A stretch of DNA of 64,000 bases from assembly GCA_963277665.1 (NCBI GenBank), contig OY728130.1, forward strand, positions 427,229,101 through 427,293,100, in the 5' to 3' direction. The notes beneath the pieces are model-generated. The model saw only the letters and a program-made list of their open reading frames with translations, was not told where the DNA came from and searched no databases. Source of the DNA: Viscum album (lineage: Eukaryota > Streptophyta > Magnoliopsida > Santalales > Viscaceae). Positions within the stretch are counted from its first letter, which is position 1; each line of letters opens with the position of its first letter. A program made the position numbers and the translations under genes. Of the stretch, positions 52,401 through 63,145 are shown in pieces.

Positions 52401-52968
52401 AAATTCAAAACATATAAGTCACATTAATTAATTTAATAATTAATTCCCGCTGTCAGAGCAAATAGCGTGTTTTTATGAAACAATAAGTATCAAAAGATTG
52501 ACACTAGTTTAAGTCCAATTTCAAAGTGAAATTGATTCCAATGACCACCATTGGATTAAATGGTAAAAATATATTCATATTACACATTAATACCAATTCA
52601 AAAGATAATCTAATCATATAATTAAATTAGATTAAAAAGCATTTTTGATGTAAAATGCAGTATTTTTCACTATTCATTAAAAAATGAACATTGCCAGAAA
52701 AATACCAAAAATTCACAAAAAGTTAATTTTGATGTCCCAATCATAAAGAATAAGTTTATTTTGACAAACATAGTTTATAAAATTTTCAAAATATAGATTC
52801 AAAAATGGTTTTCCATCAAAAGGCAGTAAAACAATCTTTTAAGAATATTAGTGTATTCCATGCTTAAGATTGGATTTATTTTCATTTTAAGCCTCTAAAA
52901 CACTATCTTAATCATTAATAGGAATAGATAAAAATATCTATTATTCATTACTTACTTTTGATGTTACA
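49410..52968 (-). repeat. 5' LTR of the Tekay/Del-like element
   Basis: Minus strand begins TGTAACATCAAAAGTAAG and ends CCTTATA. Nearly collinear with 41187-44748, with a few single-base and 1-3 base indel differences. Confidence 0.92.
51539..51550 (-). promoter_or_regulatory. LTR promoter TATA box
   Basis: Minus strand CTTATAAAAGGC, a strong TATA box followed by a C/T-rich leader (CCCCCACCTCTACCTC). This is typical of an LTR promoter and would place U3 at about 1.42 kb and R-U5 at about 2.1 kb. The 3' LTR has the same box at 43321-43330. Confidence 0.7.
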
Positions 52969-52973
52969 CTTTC

Positions 52974-54527
52974 CCTCATCCATTTCATTTACAAATACTC
53001 CTCAATGACGTTCTGGTCTCATTACCTCCCAATGAGTCCTCCCAAGGTTCCCCAAAGCCCTCAAGGTCCCGACCTTCGAGTTTTAAGAGTTACGTTTTAA
53101 GGTAAGGGAACGTACCTCTCTCTTTCTTTTCATGTACTATCTTTTATGTCATTTAATTTATGCACTATACTATACTATTGGAGGATTTTAGTGTTCATAT
53201 TACTATTATTTTAATGTTATTATGATGATATACTCCCTCTTTCTCTCATCATTTCATTTTATGAATGTTTTAGTGGAGTCGTTAGGCTGCCGAATTTTTG
53301 TAAGGGATTCTTTCACTCTGCCCATTTTCAAAGTTCTCTTTTCATGTCAATTATTTCAAGTTCCCTTTCCAATGTTGGGTTATGATCTCTATATAAATCA
53401 TAATTTTCTTTTATGTTCATATGATCACAGAACGTATTTGATCTCATCAATTCATTTTTTAATGTTTTAAGTGACACCGTTGGGCTACCGAATTTTCATA
53501 AGAGAAATATTATTTTTGTCTTCATTCCATGATTTTCATTGTATATGTAATGACTTTCACATTTAATTACCATGTTCATGTATCCTTTATATTATTACCC
53601 TCTACTTTTTATGGATCATTTATGAGTGGGTGACCCATGTCCCCTCTCTTTTCAATATTTTCTAAAACACTGTAACATATCTGTTATGCTACAGAATTTT
53701 CGTCTCAAAATTTCTCTCTCTTTTTATAAAATTAGTTTATTTTATTAAGTGAATAATCAAATATCATTATTCTATAGGATTATTCACATATATATAAAAG
53801 TTTATATTTTAATTCTGGGATTTACATACATGAAAACCGCTTTCCTTTTCTGTGGGTTTAAAGTGACATAAAGATCATTTCATTAAATCATTTTCTAAAA
53901 CATTATGATTATTAAATAAAACCCATTTATTTTATGCTATATGGGTTAGTTATGAAATGTTTGATGATGATATATTTGTCTCACATTATTATAAAGAAAA
54001 ATTAATAGCGCACCCTGATAGCGCTCCAATGCATTGGGTAAAGACTTAATCTCTAGAGATGACCTTTTTAACGTTACCTTGGTAAATAACCTTGGAAATG
54101 TTTTTAATGAATCCTTGGGGATGGAACTTGGTTATACAGAAATGATTTTCTATGTTAAATGTTGTAGCCACATATTCATGTTATGAAAAACGTTATTTTT
54201 ATTATGATATTCCTCATGATCTCTTTCTCATGCCTTAAATTTATTTATCATGACTTTATTAATGTATCTCAAGTTCACATGTAAAATGTTCTCCTTGTTT
54301 CCCTTACTCGGCCTTCTACTCACCCTTTCCATTGATGTATGCTCCCAGGTTATGAGATGCTGTGATGAACTTAGGATGAACAAATTAAGAAGACTTTCAA
54401 GTGTTTAGGATGATTTTTTTATGTTTTCGTGTATTAAGTTCTTGGTTTCCAAGACACTGAACCATAAAGATCCTCGATTTTGTATAATGTAATGAATGTT
54501 TATGTTATAAAAAGGTTGGATGTTATA
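52974..54527 (+). repeat. LTR C of gypsy-2, second part
   Basis: Resumes the LTR A/B order (compare 31380-32933 and 36300-37846) and ends GTTATA. It is followed by GTAAA and gypsy-1 sequence rather than a primer site, confirming that this is the terminal LTR. Confidence 0.85.
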
Positions 54528-54532
54528 GTAAA
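54528..54532. repeat. Target-site duplication GTAAA, right copy (gypsy-2)
   Basis: Matches 30085-30089 exactly and directly follows the last LTR base. Confidence 0.8.
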
Positions 54533-54948
54533 GGAAAGATATCACATTTCTTTATGGATTCTTCATGATAACTTTGGCATGAGTTTTTTCGTTATATCTT
54601 GGATCACATTAGTATATTAGTATTTTTTATCTCTAGAGTCATTGAGATTTGTTAGTTTTTTTTCTTTATACTCTAATATTGGTTTTGGTTTACACATTGT
54701 GATATGGGATGATCTATTGTCATTTTGGTTTTACGTTGAGTTTTATTATATTATTCTTGTGCATTTTATAGTGGATTATTTGGTAATGTAATTCTTGGAT
54801 AGGTTGTTTTATTTTCAATGGTAATGTCATCCCAAATATATTTATGATTCCCTTAGAAATTATTCATAGCCATTGGTGTTTTGGAGATGTCACCTAAGGA
54901 TTGATAATGTCACCACCGCTTCTCAAGAATCTAAGGAGGGGTATGCTT
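54533..54948 (+). repeat. 3' LTR of gypsy-1, second part
   Basis: Aligns with 23140-23555 of the 5' LTR, for example CTATTGTCATTTTGGTTTTA with CTGTTGTCATTTTGGTTATA. It ends near GGGGTATGCTT. Confidence 0.7.
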
Positions 54949-54953
54949 TTATA

Positions 54954-56684
54954 TGAATTATATCATTTTATAGCGCATAAATGATATATTCTATCATGGA
55001 TGGATAGTAATAGGTGATTCAATCACCCTTTCATTGTGTTCACCTTTGGTGATTTCCATTATTAGAGATTATGAGAATGAGACGCACCTATAGAGAACCA
55101 AATCTACAAAATTAATTTTATGTTCCTATTTTTTAAGGGTGTATTTATCCTTAGTCATTGGGATTATCATTAGTTAATTACATAAGTCCCATACTTTTTT
55201 GTGTTGATGATGATCCTGATGTGATATGCTTGTTGAGAAGAGTGATATGTTGGGTGTGTGATTATGGATATTGAATAGAAGGAAAATATAATAAAGTTTT
55301 TATCCATTATTCCCCATGATATATGTTAATATATCAGGTCATTTTATGTGAAATGAACTACATGGAAAAATTCAGGGCCATGGTGTTTTATTGGAATGTT
55401 CAGTTCTATAATTCAAAAGAACCCAACATTGTGCATACAGGTTGTTGAGACTAGTATGAAACCTACTTGATTGGAGATGTTTTGATAAAGGTAATATATT
55501 AAATAATGGTGTCTCTTATGAGGTTGATTGACATTAAGACATTAACATCATAATATATGGGGATGTTAGTGTGTATTTATACAATAAACATGGAATTTTG
55601 GGGTCTTTTCCTATTAGCACTGAGGAACAGGCCTATATTGTCACAAAATAAGTGTATTTAAACTCTAAATTAAATTTAAGGTTTATTTTAACAAGTAAAA
55701 ATAAATATTATTCATCCCTTGTGGTTTAATAAATATTTGAATTCAGTGGACTGGAAAGATTTAATCACAAGTCATATGAATGAATATATTAGTTAATTAA
55801 AAAAATATTTATTTTCAGGGTTTTATTAATATCATATATATTAAATTTATCCGAAAAATAAAGTGATATTTATTTATTAATTAAATATTAATTATTCATC
55901 ATTTATTAAATGTCACGTAGTAAATGAATATATAAGTTAATAGTTTGATTTAAAATGATATGAATGATATTTATTTATTCTTTTGTAATTCATTCTTCAA
56001 ATTAAAAAAATTATATTACTATTAAGACATGATGATCACTAAGAATTATGGAATTGGTTTGGAGATTATATGTAAAAAGTGAAACATAATCTCCCCATTA
56101 TGTATATATATATATATATCTATTTCTAATGTGATATTTGTCAGGGATAAGGGATAGAGAAAATATCTCTATAACCCTAGAAAAATTTTTAGATACAATG
56201 TGTGTGCTATTTCTGCTTCATCACTTAATCCATCAAGCGAACATTATGAATTATTCATCTTATAAGACAATTTGACTGTAATCATACATGAACGACGAAT
56301 GTGATTGGGATAGATCGTGCCAGGATGATATGGTTCTATAACAACATTTAGATATTGTGGTGCACATGTGGATCATCACTAAATGGGTTACGTAATTGGG
56401 TCATAGGATACAATGGAATTGCATTTATATTGAGTCAATTATATCATAAATGAAGATATAATTGTAATTTCATGTAGCTATATATCTTCATATAAATTAA
56501 TGACATATTACACAGGATGATCAATCTTTTTGGATATAACATTTATAAAAGTCAAGTAATCTATTATTTAAATCAAATTTTTTGGAAAATACTCATCAGG
56601 TATAACTTGGGTCATTAATAATTTAAGTCTAAAAGACACATTCTAGATTCCCAGTACGTATGTATGTTGTGTTCATATCCTTCA
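54954..56684 (+). repeat. 3' LTR of the outer copia, second part
   Basis: Continues the copia LTR from where 21590 left off. Matches to the 5' LTR include 56025-56075 with 14370-14425 (AAGACATG...ACTAAGAATT) and 56200-56300 with 14555-14660. A (TA)n tract lies at 56103-56119. It ends near ATCCTTCA. Confidence 0.68.
56103..56119. repeat. (TA)n simple repeat
   Basis: Alternating TA tract within the copia 3' LTR; the 5' LTR has only shorter TA runs at the matching place (14490-14540). Confidence 0.8.
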
Positions 56685-57839
56685 ATCATATAATAAAATT
56701 ATTTCTTAATATAAATCAATTTCAATTGGTGATATCGAATAATAACATTGAAATATTAATTTTATATATGTGGATAATAACTTCGATTTCCTATTATATG
56801 TATATTTAGGTCTCATATTACATTTCAATTAATTTTATTAATATGATATATATTACTTTATTTTTTAATTACATATTATAATTTTAATGTATGTTATCAT
56901 AGAGTAGCAGGAGTTGTATTGTAAAAAAATTCTTTTATTTTTGTTATCACTATGTGATTATTATATTATATGATATTCATGTATTTAGTTAGTAACCTGG
57001 GATTCACTATTTTGTTAACTATATATAAATATGTGATTTAATGTTGCGTACATGGGTTTAATTATCCATGTTTATCCCATAGAATATTAGAGGATTTATT
57101 GAAGTGTAGCTCAAAATCATTTCATTCAAATAGGTGGGGTCTGAAGAGTTCTATTTTTGTTTATCGATTTTACATTATTAAAATATTATTCATTATGATT
57201 CTATGTGTTAGTAATAACGTAATGGAAAAATTGGTACACCACAATGTGATGGTGTTTCATTTTATTTTTCATCATATTAATTGATCCCAGTTTAGGAAAT
57301 ATATTAAATGGATTAAATATTAATGACAAAGATTTGGAAAATGATGGGATACATCCATTATGGGGAAAATAGAACTATAAAATACAAAAATACATTTAAT
57401 TACTTGAAAAAATATATATTTTTATTTTTAATGTTATTTACCATGGAAATTAATCCACATCATCATATGTCATCATCAAAACCTAGCATAAAAACCTCAT
57501 CTACACTCCGAGTTTGATGTTTCAACCATACTAGTCTTCTATCTACTAAGGTTTATTTCTATTTTTATACTTCCCACATGTACTAATCTACTCAGACTGT
57601 AACCTCGCTATTTTGTACATATAGTGCCTCATCATACTACTAAGTAGTTTACTATCCAACTTACTGTATAAATGATTCACTAACATAACATATAAACACA
57701 AGTCTAAATAAGTATGGTATATATAAAGTATCCCATTGAAATGATGGAAACAGTATAGAACCATAAAAAAGTCTTTATAGGATAATAAATTTCTCATTAA
57801 TTGGAATTTTTTGATATCCTACAATGATACAATTTCCCC
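56685..57839. other. Unassigned AT-rich flank
   Basis: No gene, RNA or repeat family could be recognised between the outer copia and the PMD pseudogene. Short open frames at 57099-57284 and 57323-57517 (+) are not supported. Confidence 0.4.
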
Positions 57840-60250
57840 ACACGTTTGGGGATTTCAAGATCTCATTCCCAATGTGATTAATCTTGTGGATACTTTACAA
57901 GATCCCATCTTTCTATGTAAGATCCACTATATGTTGTGATGTACCATCTACATATGGTATTGGATCATCTACCTATGGATTAGGATCCTCTCTCTGGAAT
58001 TTTTATCCCCGTCCTTGCCCCCATCCTCACATTTTCCTCCTTCTCGTAGTGAAAGTGGTTGTGCATTAATCTCAATAAGTTCCGTAGGCAGAAAATCATC
58101 ATCTACTATGTCTAAATGTTCATGGAAATTTTGATATTCCACTATACACTCATCCTAAAAATTTTCATACAATTACTTGAGTTGGTCTATGAGAGGCACC
58201 ATATCTACATGAATCGAATCCTAAAAGTAAAATTATTTATTCATATCATAATTGATATTTATTAGTCTTTGTAAGCCATATGAATACAAAAAAAACTAAT
58301 CTTGTTAATATGAATTTAAAAATAGATTGATTAAAACAAAATATACCCACTAGGGATGTCCTATCCCATGACACATAAGGTACATGATAGTTTCATTAAG
58401 GTGAAAACACAAATAATACCTATAATATAATTTGTGGAGTTATAAAATAGGACACACATTCCAAAATATATAATACTAGAACTCATATCCCAATACCCAA
58501 TTTATTGTGTATGGTAGTGTGAAAAATTGGTCACTTTTCATCCTTTGAGAAAAATATTGTGCATTTCGGCATTTTGGTGTTGTACACTAGGAATGTTTTA
58601 TACACATCGATGATATCGCATTACATAGTCTAGTTGGTGTAACTCAATTGTTATGAAATGAATGACTGGAAGCACTACTCCATAGTCTCTAACCATAGTT
58701 GTGCCTTACTATGGAATAAATTCCATTAAAATATTGGTATATAAGATCTGGGAAATATTTATTAATGACTCAAAAGTATTAATAAATTTGGTAAAATAGT
58801 ATAATTAAATTATCGTTATAATATTATATATTATTCCAAAAAAAATAAAAGATTTTATAAGAAAAATTATTGTTTAACTTATATAATTTGGTCATCGATC
58901 ATTAAAAATAAATTAAGTATTGTACAAAATATTCCTTGAGGTATGTATAAAATGTTATGCTTCACTCTATGTGAATAAATTAATATTTCTTTCTCATACA
59001 AAAACTATTAATTTAATTATAAAATACCTAAAATAAATTATACGAACATACCAAGAACCCCAATGACTATCCAATAAAATTTTATTTTGAAAATTCGAGA
59101 TAACTCTAAGTGAGTTTCATGAAATAAATTCCCATGAAAATTTCTATTCTATAGTAAAAAATCCTTGAATCAATCATTATGCAGCTCAGCGTACTGAAAA
59201 AATGCATCTACAAAGATATGGGAATATATTTGAAACACAAGTCAATGTAGTAGACCTATATAGATAATCTCGGAATTGTAGTTATATCATGTTTACTAAT
59301 TTTTTATTGTAATTAACACTCAACATGAATCCAAATAGCTATGTATTATATGAACGTGGGTATTGAATCAACATATCCTCATTGACATACCATTGAATCA
59401 GTGAGAAATACGCATCAACCCATACCATCTGCACTTAGGAACCCTAAAATAATCTTGGATGACTGGTAGCTTCTATTCATCATAATCAATATACTATTTA
59501 GTTAATCTATCATATAGTCACACCTTTAACAATATCTTGATGTAAAGGTAGTCCTAATATTTACTACATGTCGTATATATCAATCATAACCTCCCCTTGT
59601 AAAATGAAATGTGTGTGTTTTTTGTTTCTATCTCTCATCCTATGAAGAAATGAGATGATGGTAAATAAACATAAAGTCACATTAGAAAACTCCATATAAT
59701 CTATAAATCTAATGAAACGAAATAATGGTTGATATAAGTTCATGATGGTGGAAGTTAAGAGATATCCAATGCATAAGATGTTGAAAAATTCATCTCTCCA
59801 TCATGTCATGGGAAACATGAATTTCCTCTTCATATTGGAGATCCTCTTCTATTTAAATATATAAAATTATCCCAATTATTTGATAAAAAGTGACATATTC
59901 ATAATAAATGGTTTTCTATGTGTTTGATTAATTTTCTTAGAAAAGAAAAAAATGAAATATTGTAAATATTTAGAATTGTAATATTTAATTTTATGATTAT
60001 TTGGGGAGTAAAAAATGGTCACACAGATATGGTAGATTTTTATTTGGGTATTAAATTTCTCTCAATGATATGTATATGTATCATAAATGATGGAAAAAAT
60101 CTTGTTACCACTATTTATGTATTCCTTTTTAATTATTTATGATATTTTTCTTTTCGGTTTGGCAGCCTATGGCGATCGAGAATGTGTCTTAGGTACATTA
60201 CCCGTCGGTTTGGATATTTTATAAATGGACATCCCAGGTTGGATCATGAC
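57840..60250 (-). pseudogene. Plant mobile domain (PMD) reading frame, decayed
   Basis: Minus-strand translations carry several landmarks of the plant mobile domain, found in MAIN/MAIL1-type proteins and in some transposons. About 59650-59550: RDRNKKHTHFILQGEVMIDI then YDM, two stops, ILGLPLHQDIVKG, matching '[36 protein letters not shown]'. About 59400-59330: weaker traces of the 'Y-L--G--LFPD' region. About 58680-58500: FITIELHQLDYVMRYH, then AEMHNIFLKG and YWDMSS, matching 'FHIVEWHRPDRVMRQFGLQQ ... DELHKIDLRGK ... YIEYWNNR'. A Gly/Asp/Lys-rich tail follows at 58050-57990. Many stops and shifts; clearly dead. The N-terminus near 60250-60180 is uncertain. It could come from a Mutator-like or gypsy element that carries PMD, or from a host gene copy. 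Confidence 0.6.
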
Positions 60251-63080
60251 ATGTGAAGGTTTAATGGGTTGATGTTCAATTTTTCATTCAAAAAAACACT
60301 GTTTTCTTTGACTATTTCATCAAGGTAAAATGATGCATATGTTTCATCGACATAAAAATGAATATATTAGAATTTCAATAATTAATTGTATTCTCAGAAT
60401 AATCCTTGGTTGGAAAATATTATTATGGAATCATGAAATATAGAGTCAATAATTAAAAAAAATATTGTTTTATTTTTAGCAATTAAATCATTTGTTATAA
60501 ATAATATGAAATTAAAAACTAAAATAAAAGATCAATCATTTGGATTTTTTGATGATTTTCCCATACATTTAAAGAAATGTCAGAATGTGTTACCCTACTA
60601 GTCAAGTAATCCTCACCATTTTGAATATTTCCTTTAGTTGATTAAATACATCCCATTTTATATTTGATACAACTACATCTTACATTTTGGACATAACATA
60701 TTTGAGATCGGTAGAAACATAGGGTAATAAATTGGCATTATTAAGTTATAATATTAACTTATATGGGTCCATTGAGATATATAAATTTCACAAAGACTCT
60801 TATTTAAATACACTAGATCAATAATTTTTTTCTAGTATAATTGTAAATATGTACACACTATGATCATATATGTGTAATGATATCGTAATACATGGGAGTT
60901 ACCATAATCATATTGCAATTTTTGTCATAAAACCATAAGAAAATGAAAACTATAACTAGTCAAATTTTCATAAAAATAAAATTTAATGTAGATATATGAG
61001 GTAAAATGATAAGAGTGGTTGAATTTACCATTAAAAATATAAAGTTAAATAATAAAACATTAAACATGTCGTCTAATGTGATAATATAATTTAAAACATT
61101 TCATATAATGTATATTAATAAAATTTGTGAAAGAGAAATAACAAAATTTAAATTGAATGAAATAAAAAATGGTTAATTCAAAAATATAACTATTTCGAAT
61201 GTTGAAAGGAATAAAAAATTAACAAAACATATAAATTATACAGGACATAATTTTTTATCAAGAATTTCATAAATAATAACTACACATACACATACTTCTA
61301 CCACCTATATCTCTTAAGGATTTAATTTATTAGTCCTCTAAATTTATTGGTTTCTATGTTACCAAAACTATCCCTTTAAATTTTAGACTATAGAATGAAA
61401 TTTGATAAAATAGACACTATATCTTTAACAGTGAATCTATAAAACACAATAAGAATAGTCTCGTATCTTTTTTAAGGAAAAAAGAAAAGTAATATTTATA
61501 ATTTTACTTTAATATTGTTAAAAAAATATAGAATTATGATGAATAAGTGGATATATTATATATTACTCTCAATTATTCGAAATAATATCGAGACGATGTA
61601 GGGAAAATGAGAATATAGAGAGAGTATGAATGATGTTAAATTTTACAACACATATTGAATGAAGAACATGGTTTTGAAAGAGTGGTTTTTGAGATAAACA
61701 GATCACGTTGGATGAAAGAATGGTCAAGATATTTTAGATTTAGTGTGTGATATTGAAGCATCCCTATGTCTTTATTTATAGCCTAAATTACTTTGTAAAT
61801 GTTTTGGAATCCTTCAATTCATTATGTCTTTCATGTCAAAAATCCTTTAATCCTAACTAGAATTATTTATATTGATGCATCAACCCCTTTAAAAAATAAT
61901 AACTAAATAAGGCCAATAAAATTTTAATTCAATAATATACCTACTAATTAGTTATTCTATCAATTAAAATTTTAAACTAATAATATATTATTATAGCCTA
62001 TTATTAAACGTGAAAATTAACTAAATTTCTAATAATTAAAAAATATAATAAACCTTAAATGTAATATTACTCATTTTAGTTACTACAAATGAATTCCAAA
62101 TTAAAAAAAATTAATTTTTAAATCATTCAATCTAAAATATTATAATAATAATTAAATAATATAAAATACAATATTAATCTAATAAAAATTTAAAAACAAA
62201 AATAAAACTCAAATTCCTAAAATATTAGATAACTAGTATTACCAAGAACTAAACAAGAGAGTAATGATATCATAGAAAAGTTATAAATGAAAAAATATGG
62301 ATTGTAATGAAATATTTTTTTGATTGGATTACTTTTATAGGGGAAGCCCCAACCAAACATAAATTTAATTAATCCTCATCACTTGAACATTGAATACATA
62401 GATTCAATTCAATTGATACTCCGTGGTCTTTTGATTTTTGTAATCAATTGAATTGATGATATTTATTCCTAGGCTAAAAATAAATTTAACTGACTCTCAG
62501 CCATCCTATCTCCAAAAAACATATTTTTTATAAATACCATGATGAAAATTATGTGTAAATACAATAAAAGTAAAATTTATGGTAGATTGGTCTCTTTAAA
62601 AAATAATGAATTAAAGATATATTTTTATATTATCCTTCAAATTATAATTCTCTATTATTATTATATTTTTTATAATTTCATTAGAATATTAGTATCATGG
62701 TTTCCCATTGAAATTTGAGATGATAGTTACTCTTGAGGGTAAAGAATAATATATTTATTGGGGTATTTTATGATCATATTTTATAAAATCCCTTTAAAAT
62801 TTAGTTTCCTCATGTTTTGAATAATATTTAAATTTTTTTCCAAATTTTAGTTGTATTTTTATAGTTTTTGGTAATTAATATTATTAATAAAAATTTGGAA
62901 AAGTAAATTGAAAAATATTTTTTTTATTTTTGAAGAGGTTTTTACAAAGGAAAAAAATGTGTATTTTTAGGTGTATGTTTTTTTATTTTATCATTTTTTC
63001 CATAATGTTCTTATATTATACATGTTAATCTATGGAGTAAGCAATACTAGTGAGTGTTTATGTTATAAAATGAATTCAAA
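60251..63080. other. Unassigned AT-rich sequence
   Basis: No coding domain recognised. A promoter-like stretch (described separately) lies at 61740-61800. The region 61850-62300 is especially A/T-rich with short poly-A and poly-T runs. Confidence 0.4.
61740..61800 (-). promoter_or_regulatory. Possible promoter (TATA box and leader), facing the PMD pseudogene
   Basis: On the minus strand GGCTATAAATAAAGACATAG is a good TATA context. It is followed by C/A-rich leader-like sequence (about 61770-61640) with less A/T bias than its surroundings. It points towards the PMD frame 1.5 kb downstream, but it could equally be the promoter of an unrecognised LTR. Confidence 0.3.
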
Positions 63081-63086
63081 TAGAAA

Positions 63087-63145
63087 TGGTGGCCCGACTC
63101 AATGAGGAGGCGGGTGGGAGTGCCCTCAGTGGCTGCCCGAGTCCT
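63087..63145. other. Local GC-rich island
   Basis: About 60 bases with high G+C (GGCCCGACTCAATGAGGAGG at its start) sit in sequence that is otherwise strongly A/T. The plus strand has an open reading from ATG 63096 (MVARLNEEAGGSALSGCPSP). No family recognised. Confidence 0.5.

Larger units (their letters stand above)
41187..52968 (-). mobile_element. Innermost level: Tekay/Del-like chromovirus (Ty3/gypsy), near complete
   Basis: 11.8 kb, minus strand: 5' LTR 49410-52968, primer site 49397-49407, gag-pol 49273-44788, polypurine tract 44750-44764, 3' LTR 41187-44748. The CTTTC duplication is perfect. The very long LTRs (3562 and 3559 bp), single gag-pol frame and C-terminal chromodomain suggest the Tekay/Del lineage of chromoviruses. 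The two LTRs are around 95% identical by eye, far closer than any other pair in the window, so this is the latest insertion. Six in-frame stops and two frameshifts disable the polyprotein. Confidence 0.92.
30090..54527 (+). mobile_element. Third nest level: gypsy-2, tandem element with three LTRs and two internal regions
   Basis: Layout: LTR A 30090-32933, internal-1 32934-34996, LTR B 34997-37846, internal-2 37847-39906, LTR C 39907-41186 resuming at 52974-54527. LTR lengths are 2844, 2850 and 2834 bp. Start-to-start spacing is 4907 and 4910 bp. Both internal regions begin with a decayed initiator Met-tRNA primer site and end with a purine tract. Both keep only a short piece of pol, so the unit looks non-autonomous. 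Perfect GTAAA duplications mark the outer ends, so the whole array behaves as one insertion. Confidence 0.85.
21591..54948 (+). mobile_element. Second nest level: gypsy-1, old Ty3/gypsy element split by gypsy-2
   Basis: 5' LTR 21591-23560, internal region about 23561-28550, 3' LTR 28551-30089 continuing at 54533-54948. LTR lengths agree (about 1.97 kb against 1.96 kb). Possible target duplication: TTACA (21586-21590) and TTATA (54949-54953), one mismatch. Coding motifs follow gypsy order: gag, protease region, RT, RNase H, integrase. The integrase is followed almost directly by the 3' LTR, so the C-terminal tail and polypurine tract seem deleted. Every coding domain is broken by stops. Confidence 0.75.
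13076..56684 (+). mobile_element. Outer nest level: Angela/Tork-like Ty1/copia element, split by gypsy-1
   Basis: A copia coding region (gag 17472 to RNase H about 21250, plus strand) is followed by a polypurine tract and a 3' LTR starting at 21338. That LTR is interrupted at 21590 and resumes at about 54954, running to about 56684. The 5' LTR is 13076-15029. LTR order and spacing match across the interruption, for example the 13380-13440 region with 55020-55085, 14545-14730 with 56190-56360, and 14970-15029 with 56625-56684. The element itself is therefore about 10 kb and the rest is insertions. LTR copies are very diverged and no target duplication was recognised, consistent with an old insertion. 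Confidence 0.75.

Noticed and set aside
57884..58069. Plus-strand frame with repeated TYGxGSS
   Set aside because: It lies opposite the PMD tail on the minus strand, is short and has no known match. The repetition reflects a local duplication.
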